Part shown: piece by piece, positions 1-12,319 of the stretch
How positions within the stretch are numbered: position 1 is the stretch's first letter
Layout of the letters: every line of letters starts with the position of its first letter
NCBI GenBank assembly: GCA_028023455.1
Contig: JAQFVV010000001.1
Span: 21,247,401 to 21,311,400, forward strand
Direction: 5' to 3'
DNA: 64,000 bases
Source of the DNA: Epiperipatus broadwayi
Lineage: Eukaryota > Onychophora > Udeonychophora > Euonychophora > Peripatidae
The notes under the pieces: model-generated
Seen by the model: the letters and a program-made list of their open reading frames with translations, nothing else
Told to the model about the DNA's origin: nothing
Database searches by the model: none
Made by a program: the position numbers and the translations under genes

Positions 1-640
1 ATTAATTGTCATTTAAAATAATGATTTGAAAATAATCTGTCAAAAGATTTTAGTTGGATGTTTTATTACTCTTGTGTTATTACATATTTTTAATTTGTAA
101 TAATTATTGTTTAAAATAAAATATATTGTATGTAAATTAATAACTAAGCTAGTTATAACTAATGAAGTAATTATTAGTGAAAAAAACTTTAAAATTTATG
201 ATTAAATAAATATTCATAAAAAAAGTATTATAGAGATTTCGATATTGGATATTAAGTTCATTAAAATCAAGCTATTAAATATTCAATTTAAAACTTAGAA
301 TAAAAAAATAGGCCTAATAAGATTGTTTAAAAATATTTCAATACAGTGTAATACAAAAATGAAAAAACAGAAACAGTAATAAATATAAAATGTGATATGG
401 ATGTGTATATGTTGAATATTTTTTATTTTCAAGTGTTTATTCAATTATTATACTTAAACTCACTATAGTTGAGAATAAAGAGGAGATAAATCACTATGAA
501 AAATTCATAATGATATGCAAAAATTTAAATTAACATATAAAGATATGCATATATAAAGTTGTAATAAATATGTAAGTTTTCAAGATGAGTATGTCATAAA
601 TAGATCTCATTATATAACATTTTAATAAAACCAATAAAAT
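1..640. other. AT-rich stretch, nothing recognised
   Basis: No coding-like frame, clear repeat or RNA gene is visible. The sequence is simple AT-rich DNA with stop codons in all frames. Confidence 0.6.
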
Positions 641-749
641 ATCATCCTTCATTACATGACTCCATCTTCCACATAGCAACATAATTTTCCATTATTTCTA
701 TGCCACTTATTGTAAAATTTAATAAGAAATAATAAATTCCAGGTAATAA

Positions 750-835
750 TGATTATTAAATCCCTATCTTGTGCTGTTCTATCCAATATCCCTAGACTAG
801 TTTCAAGCATATGGCTTTCATCAGTGAGAATCTTT
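750..835 (-). repeat. Dispersed repeat, CTAGTCTAGGG family, copy 1
   Basis: The stretch holding CTAGACTAGTTTCAAGC is the reverse complement of a block at 3832-3912 and resembles another at 49105-49170. The shared core reads GAAACTAGTCTAGGGATATTGG with small changes. A 63-codon open frame at 749-940 lies over it but has no recognisable protein features. It could be a SINE or another short interspersed repeat; no tRNA-like promoter boxes were seen. Confidence 0.45.
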
Positions 836-1195
836 AGATCATGGATCAGTATGCCTAGATCTTTAGCATCTAATGCACCCTCCTTCCAGTGCTTATCATT
901 TACATCTTTGTCATACTATCAAGTTAAAAGCCTAAACTGAAAAATAGATGTTTTCAATCTAAGCCAATTTACTTATATAATCATATAGTGACATCAGTTC
1001 AGGTTTCTAATTTCACTTACATAAACTCCTGACTCACTTTCAGTTATATGTTTCCATTTGATCACCCAATAACAACTATGCTATTGTTGCTTTAAAACCT
1101 ACAAAAGATCAATATTTTTCTCCAGCAAATCATTATATATATATATATAATAAATAAATAAAGTTTGATATCTGTATTCGTTTCACAATATATGT

Positions 1196-1860
1196 AATAT
1201 ACAAATCAATATATATATCAAAATACAGTACAATTTATATAAATTATATTCTTTTAGAAGTACTTTCGACTATACACTTTGTAGTTTTTCTCTACAAATA
1301 ACATAAATAGATTGCTTAATAATTCTAAAATTCAAAATTCAAAGTTTAATCAAAATTCTATTATATATAGATTGATATGTGGATGCGGCGTACAATACAT
1401 TGGTGAATCTAAGTGTACATTTGAGAAGAGAATAAAAGAACATATGCTTTTATATAATAGAATTCAAAAAGAGAATCAATATGGAACAGATGTAAATAAA
1501 CCTTCATCATCTGTTATATTTGATCATAATAAATCTTGTCAATATGGATTTAAATTTGATTATAAAAATATGAAAATTATTCAAATTGAACGTTGTCATA
1601 ATAAACGTAAAATAAAAGAGGCTATGTTGATTTCAAGAAATCGTCAAATGTTAATGAATTGCCAGTCATCAAATGTTAAGATAACAGAATTGTGGGAAAT
1701 CTGAATTGAACTATGGGTATTGTTAAGGGTTGTCTCATTTTGATTATTCAACATTATATAGTTGATAAAGACTACAAAGTGTATAGTCGAAAGTACTTCT
1801 AAAAGAATATAATTTATATAAATTGTACTGTATTTTGATATATATATTGATTTGTATATT
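1196..1860 (+). mobile_element. TIR-flanked element carrying a GIY-YIG-like ORF
   Basis: Two nearly perfect inverted arms of about 89 bp (1196-1284 and 1772-1860) enclose one open frame. The arms carry the core AGAAGTACTTTCGACTATAC and its reverse complement and end in (TA)n. The same arms recur without the ORF as a perfect palindrome at 23745-23950, so this is a repeat family. The right edge abuts a truncated PLE copy starting near 1880. The coding part looks like the C-terminal endonuclease of a PLE, whereas the architecture looks like a MITE or fold-back element. It could be a deletion derivative of a PLE with inverted pseudo-LTRs, or a distinct element type. Confidence 0.7.
1285..1704 (+). 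CDS. GIY-YIG-like endonuclease domain ORF, PLE-type
   Basis: The frame is open from the stop at 1282-1284, next to the left TIR, to TGA at 1702-1704, about 139 codons. No ATG precedes the conserved domain; the apparent start at 1312 is TTG, an unlikely eukaryotic initiator, so it may be a remnant of a larger polyprotein. Visible motifs are IIYRLICGCGVQYIGES (the GIY-YIG strand pair, with IIY in place of GIY), then FEKRIKEH with the expected Arg, an aspartate/histidine stretch SSVIFDHNKSCQYGF, and HNKRKIKEAMLISRNR with the conserved Glu. The order matches the C-terminal nuclease of Penelope-like retroelements. GIY-YIG nucleases nick DNA; in PLEs this primes target-primed reverse transcription. 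The uninterrupted frame is notable in so decayed a region. Expression is unknown. Confidence 0.65.
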   Translation, partial: FFSTNNINRLLNNSKIQNSKFNQNSIIYRLICGCGVQYIGESKCTFEKRIKEHMLLYNRIQKENQYGTDVNKPSSSVIFDHNKSCQYGFKFDYKNMKIIQIERCHNKRKIKEAMLISRNRQMLMNCQSSNVKITELWEI

Positions 1861-1960
1861 ATATATATATATATATATAAAGACATTTTGCGGGTTCATC
1901 TGTATTAAAAACTTTAAATATTGAAATACCAACGTTTCGACTTGATCATACAAGTCATCC

Positions 1961-3004
1961 ACTACATATTTGGAAAAAACAACAAAAGCTATTATTAATA
2001 AATTACCTATTGAAACAGATAAAAAATAAAATAATCTTTCATGAAAAATTATGAGTCTGTCCAAAATTTTATGGACTTCCAAAAATTCACAACCAGATAC
2101 CCCCCTTTATCCAATAGTAAGCACAATAAGATCTCCAACTCATATTTTAGCTAGATATTTATCAGATTTCATTAAACCTACAACCCCATCTATTAAATCA
2201 TATATTAAAAACTCTTTTCATTTTATTTCTGTTTTAAAAAAATTAAAAATTAATGCTAATGACATTCTAGTCAGTTTTGATGTCGTGTCTTTGTTTACAA
2301 ACATTCCAATTGATGAAACTTTAAATATAATTTCACAACATTGCAATTTACTAGACCATATTATTGCTTTGATTAAATATTGTCTCTTGAACACATATTT
2401 TGTATATAATGGACAGCATTACAGACGAGTTTTTGGTACTCCTATGGGCTCACCTATCTCAGGAATAATAGCTAAATTATTTATGAAAAATATAGAAACT
2501 CGTGCTTTAGAATCATCATCTTTAAAACCTCTCATTTGGCTCAAATACATAGATGATACTTTTGTCATATGGCAACATGGAAAAAATAAATTAGATGATT
2601 TTTTCTTACATTTAAATAATATATATTCTCATATTAAATTTACAATGGAGACAGAGTCTGATGGAAAACTCTCTTTTCTTGATGTTCTAGTCACCAGAAC
2701 ACCAAATAGTTTATCTTTTTCAATTTACAGAAATAATACACACACAAACAGATATTTACATTTACATTCTCATCATCACCCAACTCAGATAGTTTCTGTA
2801 GCTAAAACTCTTTTAAATAGAGCAATTAACCTTTTTGATAAGTCACATCTGAAAGAAAAAATAAATCATATTAATAGTGTTTTATTAGCAAATAGTTATA
2901 ATTATAAATTTATAAAAAAAAAGCCATATTTCAAGCCCAAAATGGACAAAATAGGAAACAAAAAGATGATAAATCAGCTATTAGGATTTGTGTTCCATAT
3001 GTAA
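1961..3004 (+). pseudogene. PLE reverse transcriptase fragment, broken
   Basis: A frame open from 2051 to 3004 holds the RT core: IVSTIRSPTHILARYLSDF, the palm motif A VSFDVVSLFTNIP with the catalytic Asp, RVFGTPMGSPISG, motif C KYIDDTFVIWQHG with both aspartates, and [11 protein letters not shown]. Upstream, 1961-2050 matches the full copy at 57223 onward but has lost two bases near 2020, putting it in another frame. The N-terminal half is missing. Downstream a run of nine A near 2914 throws the frame before the nuclease part. The remnant cannot give a full protein. Confidence 0.85.
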
Positions 3005-3450
3005 AAGGAACTACAGACAGTATTGGATGTATATTAAAATGCTATAATATAGATACAGCATTTTCTACTCATCAAAAGATCAGCAATATAATAACCAAGC
3101 CTAAGGATTCAATCCCTCTTGAATCTCATGGTGTTTATCAAATCTCATGTGAAAATTGTAAAGCTTCTTACATAGGTATGAGTAATCATCGCATCAGTGT
3201 TAGGAGAGATGAGCATGCTAATGCAGTTAAACAACACTCATCATCATCAGCACTCTCACTCCATACTATAGATTCAGGTCATAAAATTGATTTTTCTAGT
3301 ACCAGGATCATATCCAGATGTGATAATCTCTACCAGTGCAAAATTAGAGAAGCCATTGAGATACTTAAAAGGCCAGATTGTATCAATAAGCAAGATGATA
3401 CATGCAAACTTCCTCCTATTTGGAAAGATTTTTTTAAAAAACATTCTTAA
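3005..3450 (+). pseudogene. PLE GIY-YIG endonuclease domain, copy 1
   Basis: The frame, shifted relative to the RT, reads a linker and then GVYQISCENCKASYIGMSN, the GIY-YIG signature, followed by SVRRDEH and REAIEILKRPDCINK with the conserved Glu, ending KDFFKKHS and a stop at 3448-3450. The frame is intact over this domain; an ATG at 3178 falls inside the signature and is unlikely to be a true start. It is the C-terminal nuclease of the retroelement polyprotein, cut off by the upstream frameshift. Confidence 0.85.
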
Positions 3451-3666
3451 TTTAACATTTTTGCTATTGGTGGAACTTTAACATTTTTTTCAAATCAGTG
3501 ATTGTAACACCTCTACAACAAGTCTTTCTATCTTTTATCCCCCAGTGGATGACTTGTGTGATAAAGTGAAAATTTCACTATTTCAATATTTAAATTTTTT
3601 AACATGGATGAACCCACAAAATATGTCTTTTACATATGCAACCCATGAAAATCTTTGTATCAACAT
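3451..3666 (+). repeat. PLE 3' end / pseudo-LTR, copy 1
   Basis: Matches the 3' ends at 56184-56396 and 58715-58931: a hairpin-prone stretch GTGGATGACTTGTGTGAT, then a terminal block containing GGATGAACCCACAAAATATG. Followed directly by a short TA run. The reverse complement of the last part lies at 1880-1963. Confidence 0.75.
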
Positions 3667-3831
3667 ATATATAATGGTATCTTAATTTTTTAATAATTAT
3701 AGGCACCTTTATCTTGTGGACAAGATTTGGTATAAACCAATACTCCATCACATGACTCCAGCTTACACATCACTGTTATAGCAGCATGATGTTTTACCTG
3801 ATGTTTGTGCATTGGTCCAAGATTCAAGTTT

Positions 3832-3912
3832 CTCACTGAGAAAGCCATAAGTTTGAAACTAGTCTAAGGATGTTAGATAGGACAACAACATGATAGGAAT
3901 TTAATAAATACT
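3832..3912 (+). repeat. Dispersed repeat, CTAGTCTAGGG family, copy 2
   Basis: Contains GTTTGAAACTAGTCTAAGG, homologous to the inverted copy at 750-835 and the copy near 49110. Some similarity may also extend upstream (ACATGACTCCAGCTTACACA against 650-680), but there the orientation is direct, so the relation between the loci is complex. Confidence 0.45.
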
Positions 3913-3919
3913 ACCATCT

Positions 3920-6900
3920 AATATATATTACTACTTAATAAAGCTTACAGTAAAGGGAGCAGAGATGGTGAAAAATTATACAGCATTTTAATTACTAAAC
4001 ATGGAAATAGTTACTGAATGTAAATCTTATACATTTTAAAGATTTAATTAGGGTTCAGTTCAAAATGTACTATATAAATTGAAAGCTTTTGAAAGTAAAA
4101 AGATAAAGCCATTCAATAAATCACAATGCAAACGAATCAAATTATGTCAATGTTAAACAAAGATCATAAAACAATTTTGAAAATACAGAGATTTTTTCTG
4201 AAATGAAAACCATAAATAATTAAAATAATTGTTGCTCAAAAAATAACAGATAATAATAGAAGATAAAATGAAAACAAAAATTGTAAAAAATATCATATTT
4301 TTGGGGAAAAACATCTTAATAAATGGGAGATATTGAATTTTGAGCTAAAATAAATAATATTATTTGTGGTTGAACCTAATGAATAGATGCTACATATAAA
4401 AGGACATCTTTAAAAAAAAATAATTAAAGAGAGATTAGATCTGATCAAACTGAGATAAATATTTGGAATTTCACTATAAAAAAGAAAAAGTAAGCAGTGA
4501 GAAAGAAGAAAGTCAGTTTAACTTCATGACAGTAGCTTATAATATTACTTTCTATGACAAATCAGAATAGTTTTAAAAATAATTTTTAACACTCAGAATC
4601 AGCTATGTGAAATAGTTTAAACATTATGGTAATTTAGGATATGACGTGATAAATGGTTGTCAGAAATCTTAGTCATTACCATCATCATGTCGCTTTTCAG
4701 AGACAAATATCCTAAAAGAAAAAAACAACTGCCTACATTTTGCCTGGAACCCATTGTCAGTGGCTGGATCTTATGTTATTTTTGCTCATAGTAAGACTTG
4801 CATGAAATTATATATCTAATAACATGACCTAGTAAGTGGTTGGGATAATGATTTGAATGCTAATTGCAATTTGGAATGAAATAGTAACTATTAACCAATC
4901 ACCAGAACATGGATCCAAACTTGATAATAGATCAGTGTGAAAGATCAAATAACACAAAGATATTAATAAACTATTATGCATGTAGAAAATGTATACATAA
5001 GATAAGTTATCTAAAATTGTAAACTTATATAAATATGCAAAATCCATTGTAAGACACATATTTATTTATACACTTTTTTTAGGCTTAAAGTAATAATTTT
5101 CTTTTTCCCATAAAATATTTTTTAATAAGATTTGTTTAGTATGTAGTATTTCAATTAAATATAAATTTTGGAAAAGATTCAAAGACAATTATTTTAATTT
5201 ATTTAAAATTTTTATGTATAAAATTTTCTCTTTGAATTATGTAGATAAATATTTTAGGGGTTTCCAAATCAATGTATTCATGCAAAAGCAAGATGTGCTG
5301 AGCTTAAAATACTCTCTACCATGTGATAAATATTTAGAAATAAATTTAATAATGTTATTATTATATACAGTATATGATGAATTAAATCTATTAAACCGAT
5401 CTGAAATATTTGCCATGGTAATGATAAAAAATATATCAAAACTTTAATTTTAATATCTGTTTAAAAAACTTTTAATATTTGGTGTCAGTATAATTATATA
5501 TGTGAAATCACATAAAAACTGATTGTAATCTTCGTGGCAATAATGTGGAGAAAGCCAGTTGAGATGTTGCATGTCAATATTGCAGAGAATGAGACTGAAA
5601 TGTGGTACAATCGATAATACAGATGAAACTGCAACTACTTGGACTTGCAATTCACTATGCTTATAAGGTTTTACATTTCCATATAAGCTATAACTATTCT
5701 ATACTTTAATAATAGATTTATGTTTACTAAAATAATGAAAAAATTTTTAAGGATTATTCAATAATGCATGTACTCTTAATCTATTTTATTAATAATAATC
5801 TGTGCAAATATATTATTTCTTGGGATAAAAACTAATTAAGAATAGCTCAATCTGTTTTTTAAAACTAGGACTAGAAATTTTAAATATAAAGTTGAAGAAA
5901 ATAAATGCATGGATATAAAGTGTGTTTATGCATTTTAGGATATGACAATATAAAAGTGATTCTATGTACATAATCTTATCCAATACTTTTATATTTCAGA
6001 TAACATTAATACAATAATGATGTATAAATTTTATGTGCAATCTAATATCTCAAATATGACCTCTTTTTAATCATAAATATGCTATGATGATGTTTCTTTA
6101 ATAATGACAAAAGAGAAATATTAACAATTAACAATTACTTTATTTCACAATATAAATAAATGAAAAAGATGAATAACTATAATAAAATTATATTAAATAT
6201 CTAATAAATATTTCTATTTGTTTCTTAAATCTAATTTAAACATGAAATATAAAAGGTGTACTGCAAGAACCCTAACATTAAATAGAAATAGGTTATTTAT
6301 TATTTCAAAAGACATAATTCTCAATTCAAATACTGGAGGATAATAATAATTACCATAACAATCAATGATAAATGCTCTGTGTGGTTATAAATTAATTTGT
6401 TTCACTAATTAAATGTTTTATAAATAAACCCCATTTAATAATGTTGGAGAAGTTTTCATTCTTTTAAGAGAAGCAAGTACAAATTATTGCTTAGCTTACC
6501 TAGATGATATTAACTACATTGGCATTATTTATTTCACTTCAAGTTCCTTTACTGGATTCATTTTCAGGCTTAAACACTAGGAATGCTACTCCACTAACAA
6601 AATATAAGTAGATTATTTGGATGCCTTGTTATATATTATACAATATTGAAAAATTAATACTAACATATAATAGTGATGCATAAAATATTCTTTATGGATG
6701 TACTCATCTAAATAATGATGATTAACTCCATTTAAATGTGGAGTTAAAACTTAAGAACCCATAAAACATATAATAACTTCAATATAACACAGTTTTGCAT
6801 AATTTTTATAATTACTTCTTTAATTTGAGATGTATAATTAATCTATTCATTTATAAATCTTTGATTCATGATGCTAGTAATTTTGATTGTATCTCTGATA

Positions 6901-9030
6901 AAGCAAATAGTTTATTATCCATAGCAAAGCAATTATCATTACTTTTTGAATCAAAGTTTATTTCTCTAAGAAAAATTTTATGGATGGACATTTGAGTTGA
7001 AAAATTATTGCTTAAAGTTTTTCCTTACATAATTAAAGATGAGATAAATTTAAACTATTGAAACTTAATATTTACATTTTCTTGAAGTAAAAAAATTTTT
7101 TTTACAATCTTTTGAAAATAAACATCAACAACTTATTTGAAGTTCAGATATTTACCATTACTTCCAATTAAAAAAGTTCAGTGATTTATTGTTGAAATTG
7201 TGAGACAGTGTGCCATAAGTCAATTTATCAGTTTTTCCACTAATAGTTGACTGTTAATAAATGAGATTTCCTGAAATAAAGAATTAATTGATGATGGTTT
7301 TTGGTTTATTTATTGTTATTCATCTTTCCCTAAAATGATGAGATCATTTTTAACCAGGAAAGGCAAATACCTGTACTGCTTAGTCTAGCTGATCATCATG
7401 TAGATGGAAATCAAAATGACTATTTAAAAACTTGAACCTGTTTTGCTCCTAAATGCAATAAAAATTTGTGAAGACTGTCTGGATTTTCCAAACTTCAGCT
7501 TTTATACCAGTTATTATGTGATGTGTAGATTATAGAATATTCTCCAACATTTATTGAAGTTTCTTCATTTATCTGCAAAATATTGGAAGAGGTCATCATA
7601 GTTATTGCCAGGCAAATGTTAGAGTTAAGATTTTTGAATCAATGTGGTAAAACATTTATGAACAATGTTTAAAAATAAAGAAAAAGAAAATCATAATTTT
7701 AGTTTTTGATATAGTTATCAAGAAATAGTTTGAATGTTTATTTAAAGTGGAATTTCAATTTCATTTAACATATTAGAAAGACTAAAACTTTAAAGCCTAT
7801 TTATTTCAATAATTTAAAGATTTATGCCAAAGAAATCGTTTCATCTTACTAATATTAGGTTAATGTTTCTTTTAAATCTTATCTTCATATGAAAAAAATT
7901 ACAAATAGAAATTATTCTAAAATTATTCCAAAATTTTTCTACTTTTTTTTTTATATAGACATTTAATGATTTAAATTGTTACATAATTTTCCACTAAAAA
8001 ATTTGTTTTCCACAAAATTATATTATTGAATGTGCACGATATAAACCAAAGCTTATAAAAGAATCTTACTTATATGTATAACATGATAAAAGTCAATGAA
8101 ACGGTAGTAAGTTTTTAATATGCAAAGATAAAGAGTTAATCTGAAGAGTACTCATCTATCCTGACATATAATCTTACATTTTATTTATCTAAATATCTAT
8201 TGCTAAATTTTTAGAATTAGAACTGCAAACAATGGAGAGAGGGAAAATTTAATTCTAGAAATTTCATTACTATAAAATGGAAAAGTTTCTTAACCACTCT
8301 ATACGTTATCCTCTATTTCTCTATTTAAAATTAAACCTCATATGCTTCTGAATTTAATTAACTTTACCATAAATAGTTTACAATCATTACAATTAAATAA
8401 AGTTAATAATGAATTTGAGAAATGTGGCAAAATAATGGCTCTTTTTATTTTTGGATTTAATAAAATTGCTTGAAACATTGATAACTTTTAAAATGTACTT
8501 TACTTAAAGATGGCAATAAAAATCTTTTCAGTAAAGTATTTGAAAGTCTGCAGTTGAATAAAAAAAATATGTTAATGACTTAATAAATTGTTAGGAAATG
8601 TATTTTTACTTACAGATTTTACATAAACTGTTTAAAGCTCACTATTAGTATGTATATATTATGAGAACTGTCCGTACCTAGTTAAAGTGATAAATTTATT
8701 AATTACTGTGTTTTATAAATTTAAATTATTATCATTAAGAGAATGACTAAAATCTATAAATTAAAGATATAATTATATGCAAAATGATTCCATTTACACA
8801 AAAGCTTTTCAAAGTTAAAATATTTATTAAATCTCTACGTAACTTTGCTATGCAATAAATGAATAATTTTATTATAACAGAAGAAAGTAAATTCAAGCTC
8901 CATCTTTCCACTTATCTATTTTAAAATCTCCACAAAAATGTAAAACCAATTCTTACAATCTATTATTAATATCATCATGAATCTTTGCTATAAACACTTT
9001 TGTTACTTTTGTTTAATTCTTGTTAATGTC
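3920..9030. other. 5.1 kb AT-rich stretch without recognised features
   Basis: Only short open frames occur (for example 5214-5447 and 6795-6995); none has recognisable motifs and their composition follows the AT bias. No clear repeats, RNA genes or splice-bounded exons were identified by eye. Confidence 0.55.
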
Positions 9031-9049
9031 AGTAATTATATATATATAT

Positions 9050-11230
9050 TGAGACGCTTTGATGAATCTCAAATTATAATAATATAGCGTGAGAAATATC
9101 GGGTGGTCCTTAAAAGGTCTAAATAATAGTTTTGAGTTATATTTTAAACTTATATTTTTAAATGTACGATTTTTTTTTTTTTTGTAGTCAAAACATAATG
9201 TTATAATTTTGTAAAACAATTTTTGTAAAGCAAAAAGAGAAAAATGTCTTATAGTTTATTTTCTGTCTTTCAGACAAGGCTTGGTGTAAGGTAATTTGGT
9301 TTTAATTACACTAATTTTAAGTAATAATGTACTTACAGCGGGCATTTTTCGAATAAAAATTTCACAAGGTAATTAAGTAGAAATGTAATTATTAATGGAA
9401 TGCTGGCTTATCTTGAATGGTATTTTTTTTTAATTAACGCCTGTTTTAGAAGTTTCTGAGACAAAACCAAAAGGGCTGAAGTCATATATAATCTTCAAAA
9501 TTTAATGTAAATTATTAATCATCTGCTCTTTATGAGTGAGCAGCTCCAGACTTCTTCATTATCGAGCATTTCCATATTTTACTACTTATTGCTAGTCATT
9601 TAATTTCAAGTAACTGTAAATAGTGATTACTAATATCTATTAAGTGGGACATGGATAGCCAAAAGAAACCTTCTTGATCAAATGGATGAACCAACCATCT
9701 CAGTTGTTGTTCTGATAGTAACTGAGGCACATGGAAGACTTCTTTCTTCAGACTTAATTTTATTCCAGCATGATCTTAGCTAGTGATCTGACCAACCCTT
9801 TCAATAATAATTACTACCCAAATAGTTCAGAAAATGTAGTATCACTTTGAACATTAATCCTAAATTCTGCTGCATTAGTACAGTAATATAAGAAATTTAT
9901 TTACTCAATAACTTAGTCATTATTAAAATTTGTGCCTAGAACTTTTAATTATTAATATAAAGTAACTACTCCTAGATTTATATTAGTTAAGTCATGAATA
10001 TTGATATAATTTAATTTTAATGAATTATATGTTGTCGATTAACTTTCAGATATGGATGAGTTATTAATTGTTTTCTTTCATTTATATGTCTTTAGTATAA
10101 ATTATTTTTGTTTTTATTAATTGCAGATAGTTTGATAGTAGTAATTTACTATAAGTTGTTTATGTCATTAACAAGTTATCATTTTATATTCAGTCATATA
10201 ATTAACTTTTGTAATTAAATATCGAGATTCTCATAGGGTAAAAAAATAATTTTTTGTTCAAATAATTAGTGATAGGCATTCTTATCAATTATTGAAACTG
10301 TTGTTTGCCTTATTTATTGGTGTGCTATAACACTAACTTTCTTTGGTATTTATGAGCCTGTTTGCATTATTCTTTGTAGACATAAAGAATTTCATTTTTA
10401 CGTGCATGTTGCTGATTTAAAATTTTCTCACTCGTTAAAATATTATGAAATATTTGAGCTTTAACCATTAGATAGATATTATTAATGTGGTATTAATTAC
10501 TTGGAATGGGTTCAGTTAAACCCTACCTGAAGTTTTGGTATAGTTTACATGGTCTGGCAGTCCCATAGTGCCATATTTAATTAGTGAACATACAGAGTTG
10601 CTGTCAGCAATATCTCTGATAAGTTCTTCATTAATAGGCATGTATTCAGGTTACTTACTGCCAACTGAATGTCCTGAATCATTATGGTTGGGGTGGACTT
10701 TAAAATTGCATCTCCAATGTTTCTTCAGTTTTTTCTTTTATGCTCAAATGATTTTGTGATAATTGGGCATGTATGCTAGTTAATTTATGTAGTGTAAGTT
10801 TGAAATTCATTGTAATTATTTTAATACTTTAGGAAAGAGATAATTATTAGAGTAAAATTTTAGCATATGATTATTTTTATATTTTGTAAAAATATTTATA
10901 TTTACATTAGTATAAGTTTGTGCACTCCAGAAAAAGTAGAAAATATATTAGAAAAATATATTTAAATCACTAACTAATAAGTGATAAATTTAATTAAATA
11001 ATTTACATTAATTGCAATAAGAACATTGCCATTGATAAATTCCAAGAAATATTTGCTGATTACAAGTATTTCTTGATAAGAAACTAATTAATTAATGTGA
11101 ATAGACTATAAATTACCTTATATGGAATGGAATTTCTAAGACATCAATTAATTAGTTATAGACCTAAAAACATTACTGTATATGGAAGAAAGTAATTAAT
11201 TGTGTAATTAAAAACTATAAATAGAGTAAG
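9050..11230. other. AT-rich stretch, nothing recognised
   Basis: Begins after a short TA run at 9037-9050. No motif-bearing frame was found. Somewhat more balanced base composition at 9630-9800 and 10500-10760 could mark old interspersed repeats, but no second copy was found in the window. Confidence 0.5.
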
Positions 11231-11239
11231 CAACAAGAT

Positions 11240-11620
11240 GCATGTTCATTTTCCAGTTCATGTTGGTGAGAGATGTAAGTGACAGTAGTTTCAGTGAGTG
11301 TGCAGTCCTCAGTGAAAATGTGTTCACTGGCAGCAGCTAAACAGGTCCAAAGAGTGTGGGAAATCAAAGCTAGAGGAAACCATCTAGATAGCAACCAGAT
11401 GTGAAGAATTGATTTTCCAGCACATTTTCTGCTAGTTTACCAAATGGACTGTTGCTGAGAGATGGAAGTGACTGTAGCTAAAACAAGCTCATAGTGATAC
11501 TCACAGTGCTCTATGATGAAGCCAGATGTGTTCATGTGCAGCTAAACTGGACTGGGGCCAAAGTGTTTGGGAAACTGAGGCCAATGGAAACCATCTTGAA
11601 AGCAGCCAGTCTTAAGGTTT
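11240..11620. repeat. Imperfect tandem duplication, period about 187 bp, GC-richer
   Basis: GTTGGTGAGAGATGTAAGTG (from 11264) reappears as GTTGCTGAGAGATGGAAGTG (from 11451). Both units continue with similar blocks containing GCAGCTAAAC, a GTGT(G/T)(G/T)GGAAA motif and GGAAACCATCT. The stretch is visibly richer in G and C than its surroundings and is followed by GGGGAAA-type repeats to about 11720. No coding frame was recognised. It may be the remnant of an LTR or of a satellite-like repeat. Confidence 0.55.
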
Positions 11621-12160
11621 ATCGGGGGAAATGAACCAAAGAAAACTATACATATAGATCGTGTTATGTGTATAGCAATGCCTCATTGGGGAAAGTGAAC
11701 TATAGTATGCTATGTGGGGGAAGTTAAACATAGGAAACTATATACATATATATATATCATATATATATATTTGTGTTGTGAGTGTAACAGACTGTTCACT
11801 ATTCTTATTATATATTATTTTGTTTGTTGGTATTTGGAATGCTTGCATTTCGAATACACAGCAATTATGTTAAGATATTCACAGTTCTTTAGATGATATA
11901 AACAAAAATAAATTCATTATAGTACTTTTTGCTTTGAAAAATTAACTTTGATAATGGCAGATGCTATTTCGTAGAATCACCAGGAAGTAATCAAAAATAA
12001 TGCATGGTTTAACCAAAATCTACTTTATATATATATATTCAAATTTTATTCTTATCTCGGAGCATATTTTACCTTAATTCATTCATATCACACCCATTCA
12101 TCAACACAGAAGTTATACCGACTTCTCACATGCTGGATGCATGTTTGAAATACCCAGTTC

Positions 12161-12175
12161 ATATATATATATATA

Positions 12176-12256
<81 letters not shown>
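12161..12256. repeat. (TA)n microsatellite
   Basis: About 95 bp of nearly pure AT dinucleotide repeat interrupted once by GTTTT. The overlapping open frame of alternating Ile and Tyr codons is an artefact. Confidence 0.97.
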
Positions 12257-12258
<2 letters not shown>

Positions 12259-12319
12259 CTCTATTTCTTCTGCAGAAAAAAAGATGTACCTAAAGAAAAA
12301 GAAAATGAATAGACTAATT

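Larger units (their letters stand above)
1880..3666 (+). mobile_element. Penelope-like element, 5'-truncated copy 1
   Basis: The copy starts with an inverted pseudo-LTR piece (1880-1963, containing TTTTGCGGGTTCATC and ACGTTTCGACTTG), enters the RT in mid-domain near 1961, and continues through RT, linker and GIY-YIG domain to a direct-orientation pseudo-LTR end near 3666. The left piece is the reverse complement of the end at about 3541-3630. This inverted pseudo-LTR plus 5' truncation is typical of PLEs. It is more diverged from the copies at 55-59 kb than those are from each other, so it is probably an older insertion. Confidence 0.85.

Noticed and set aside
1644-2082. Minus-strand frames over the TIR and the PLE start.
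   Set aside because: Shadows of the TIR and RT sequence, rich in Ile/Tyr from TA runs.
9274-9290. Possible 17-nt microexon between a good 3' splice site (TTTTCTGTCTTTCAG) and AAG|GTAATT.
   Set aside because: Splice-like motifs are common in AT-rich DNA, and no neighbouring exons or coding frame support it.
12130-12312. Open frame of alternating Tyr and Ile.
   Set aside because: Pure translation of a TA microsatellite; the same applies to frames at 42755-43135, 38674-38955 and 23803-24107.
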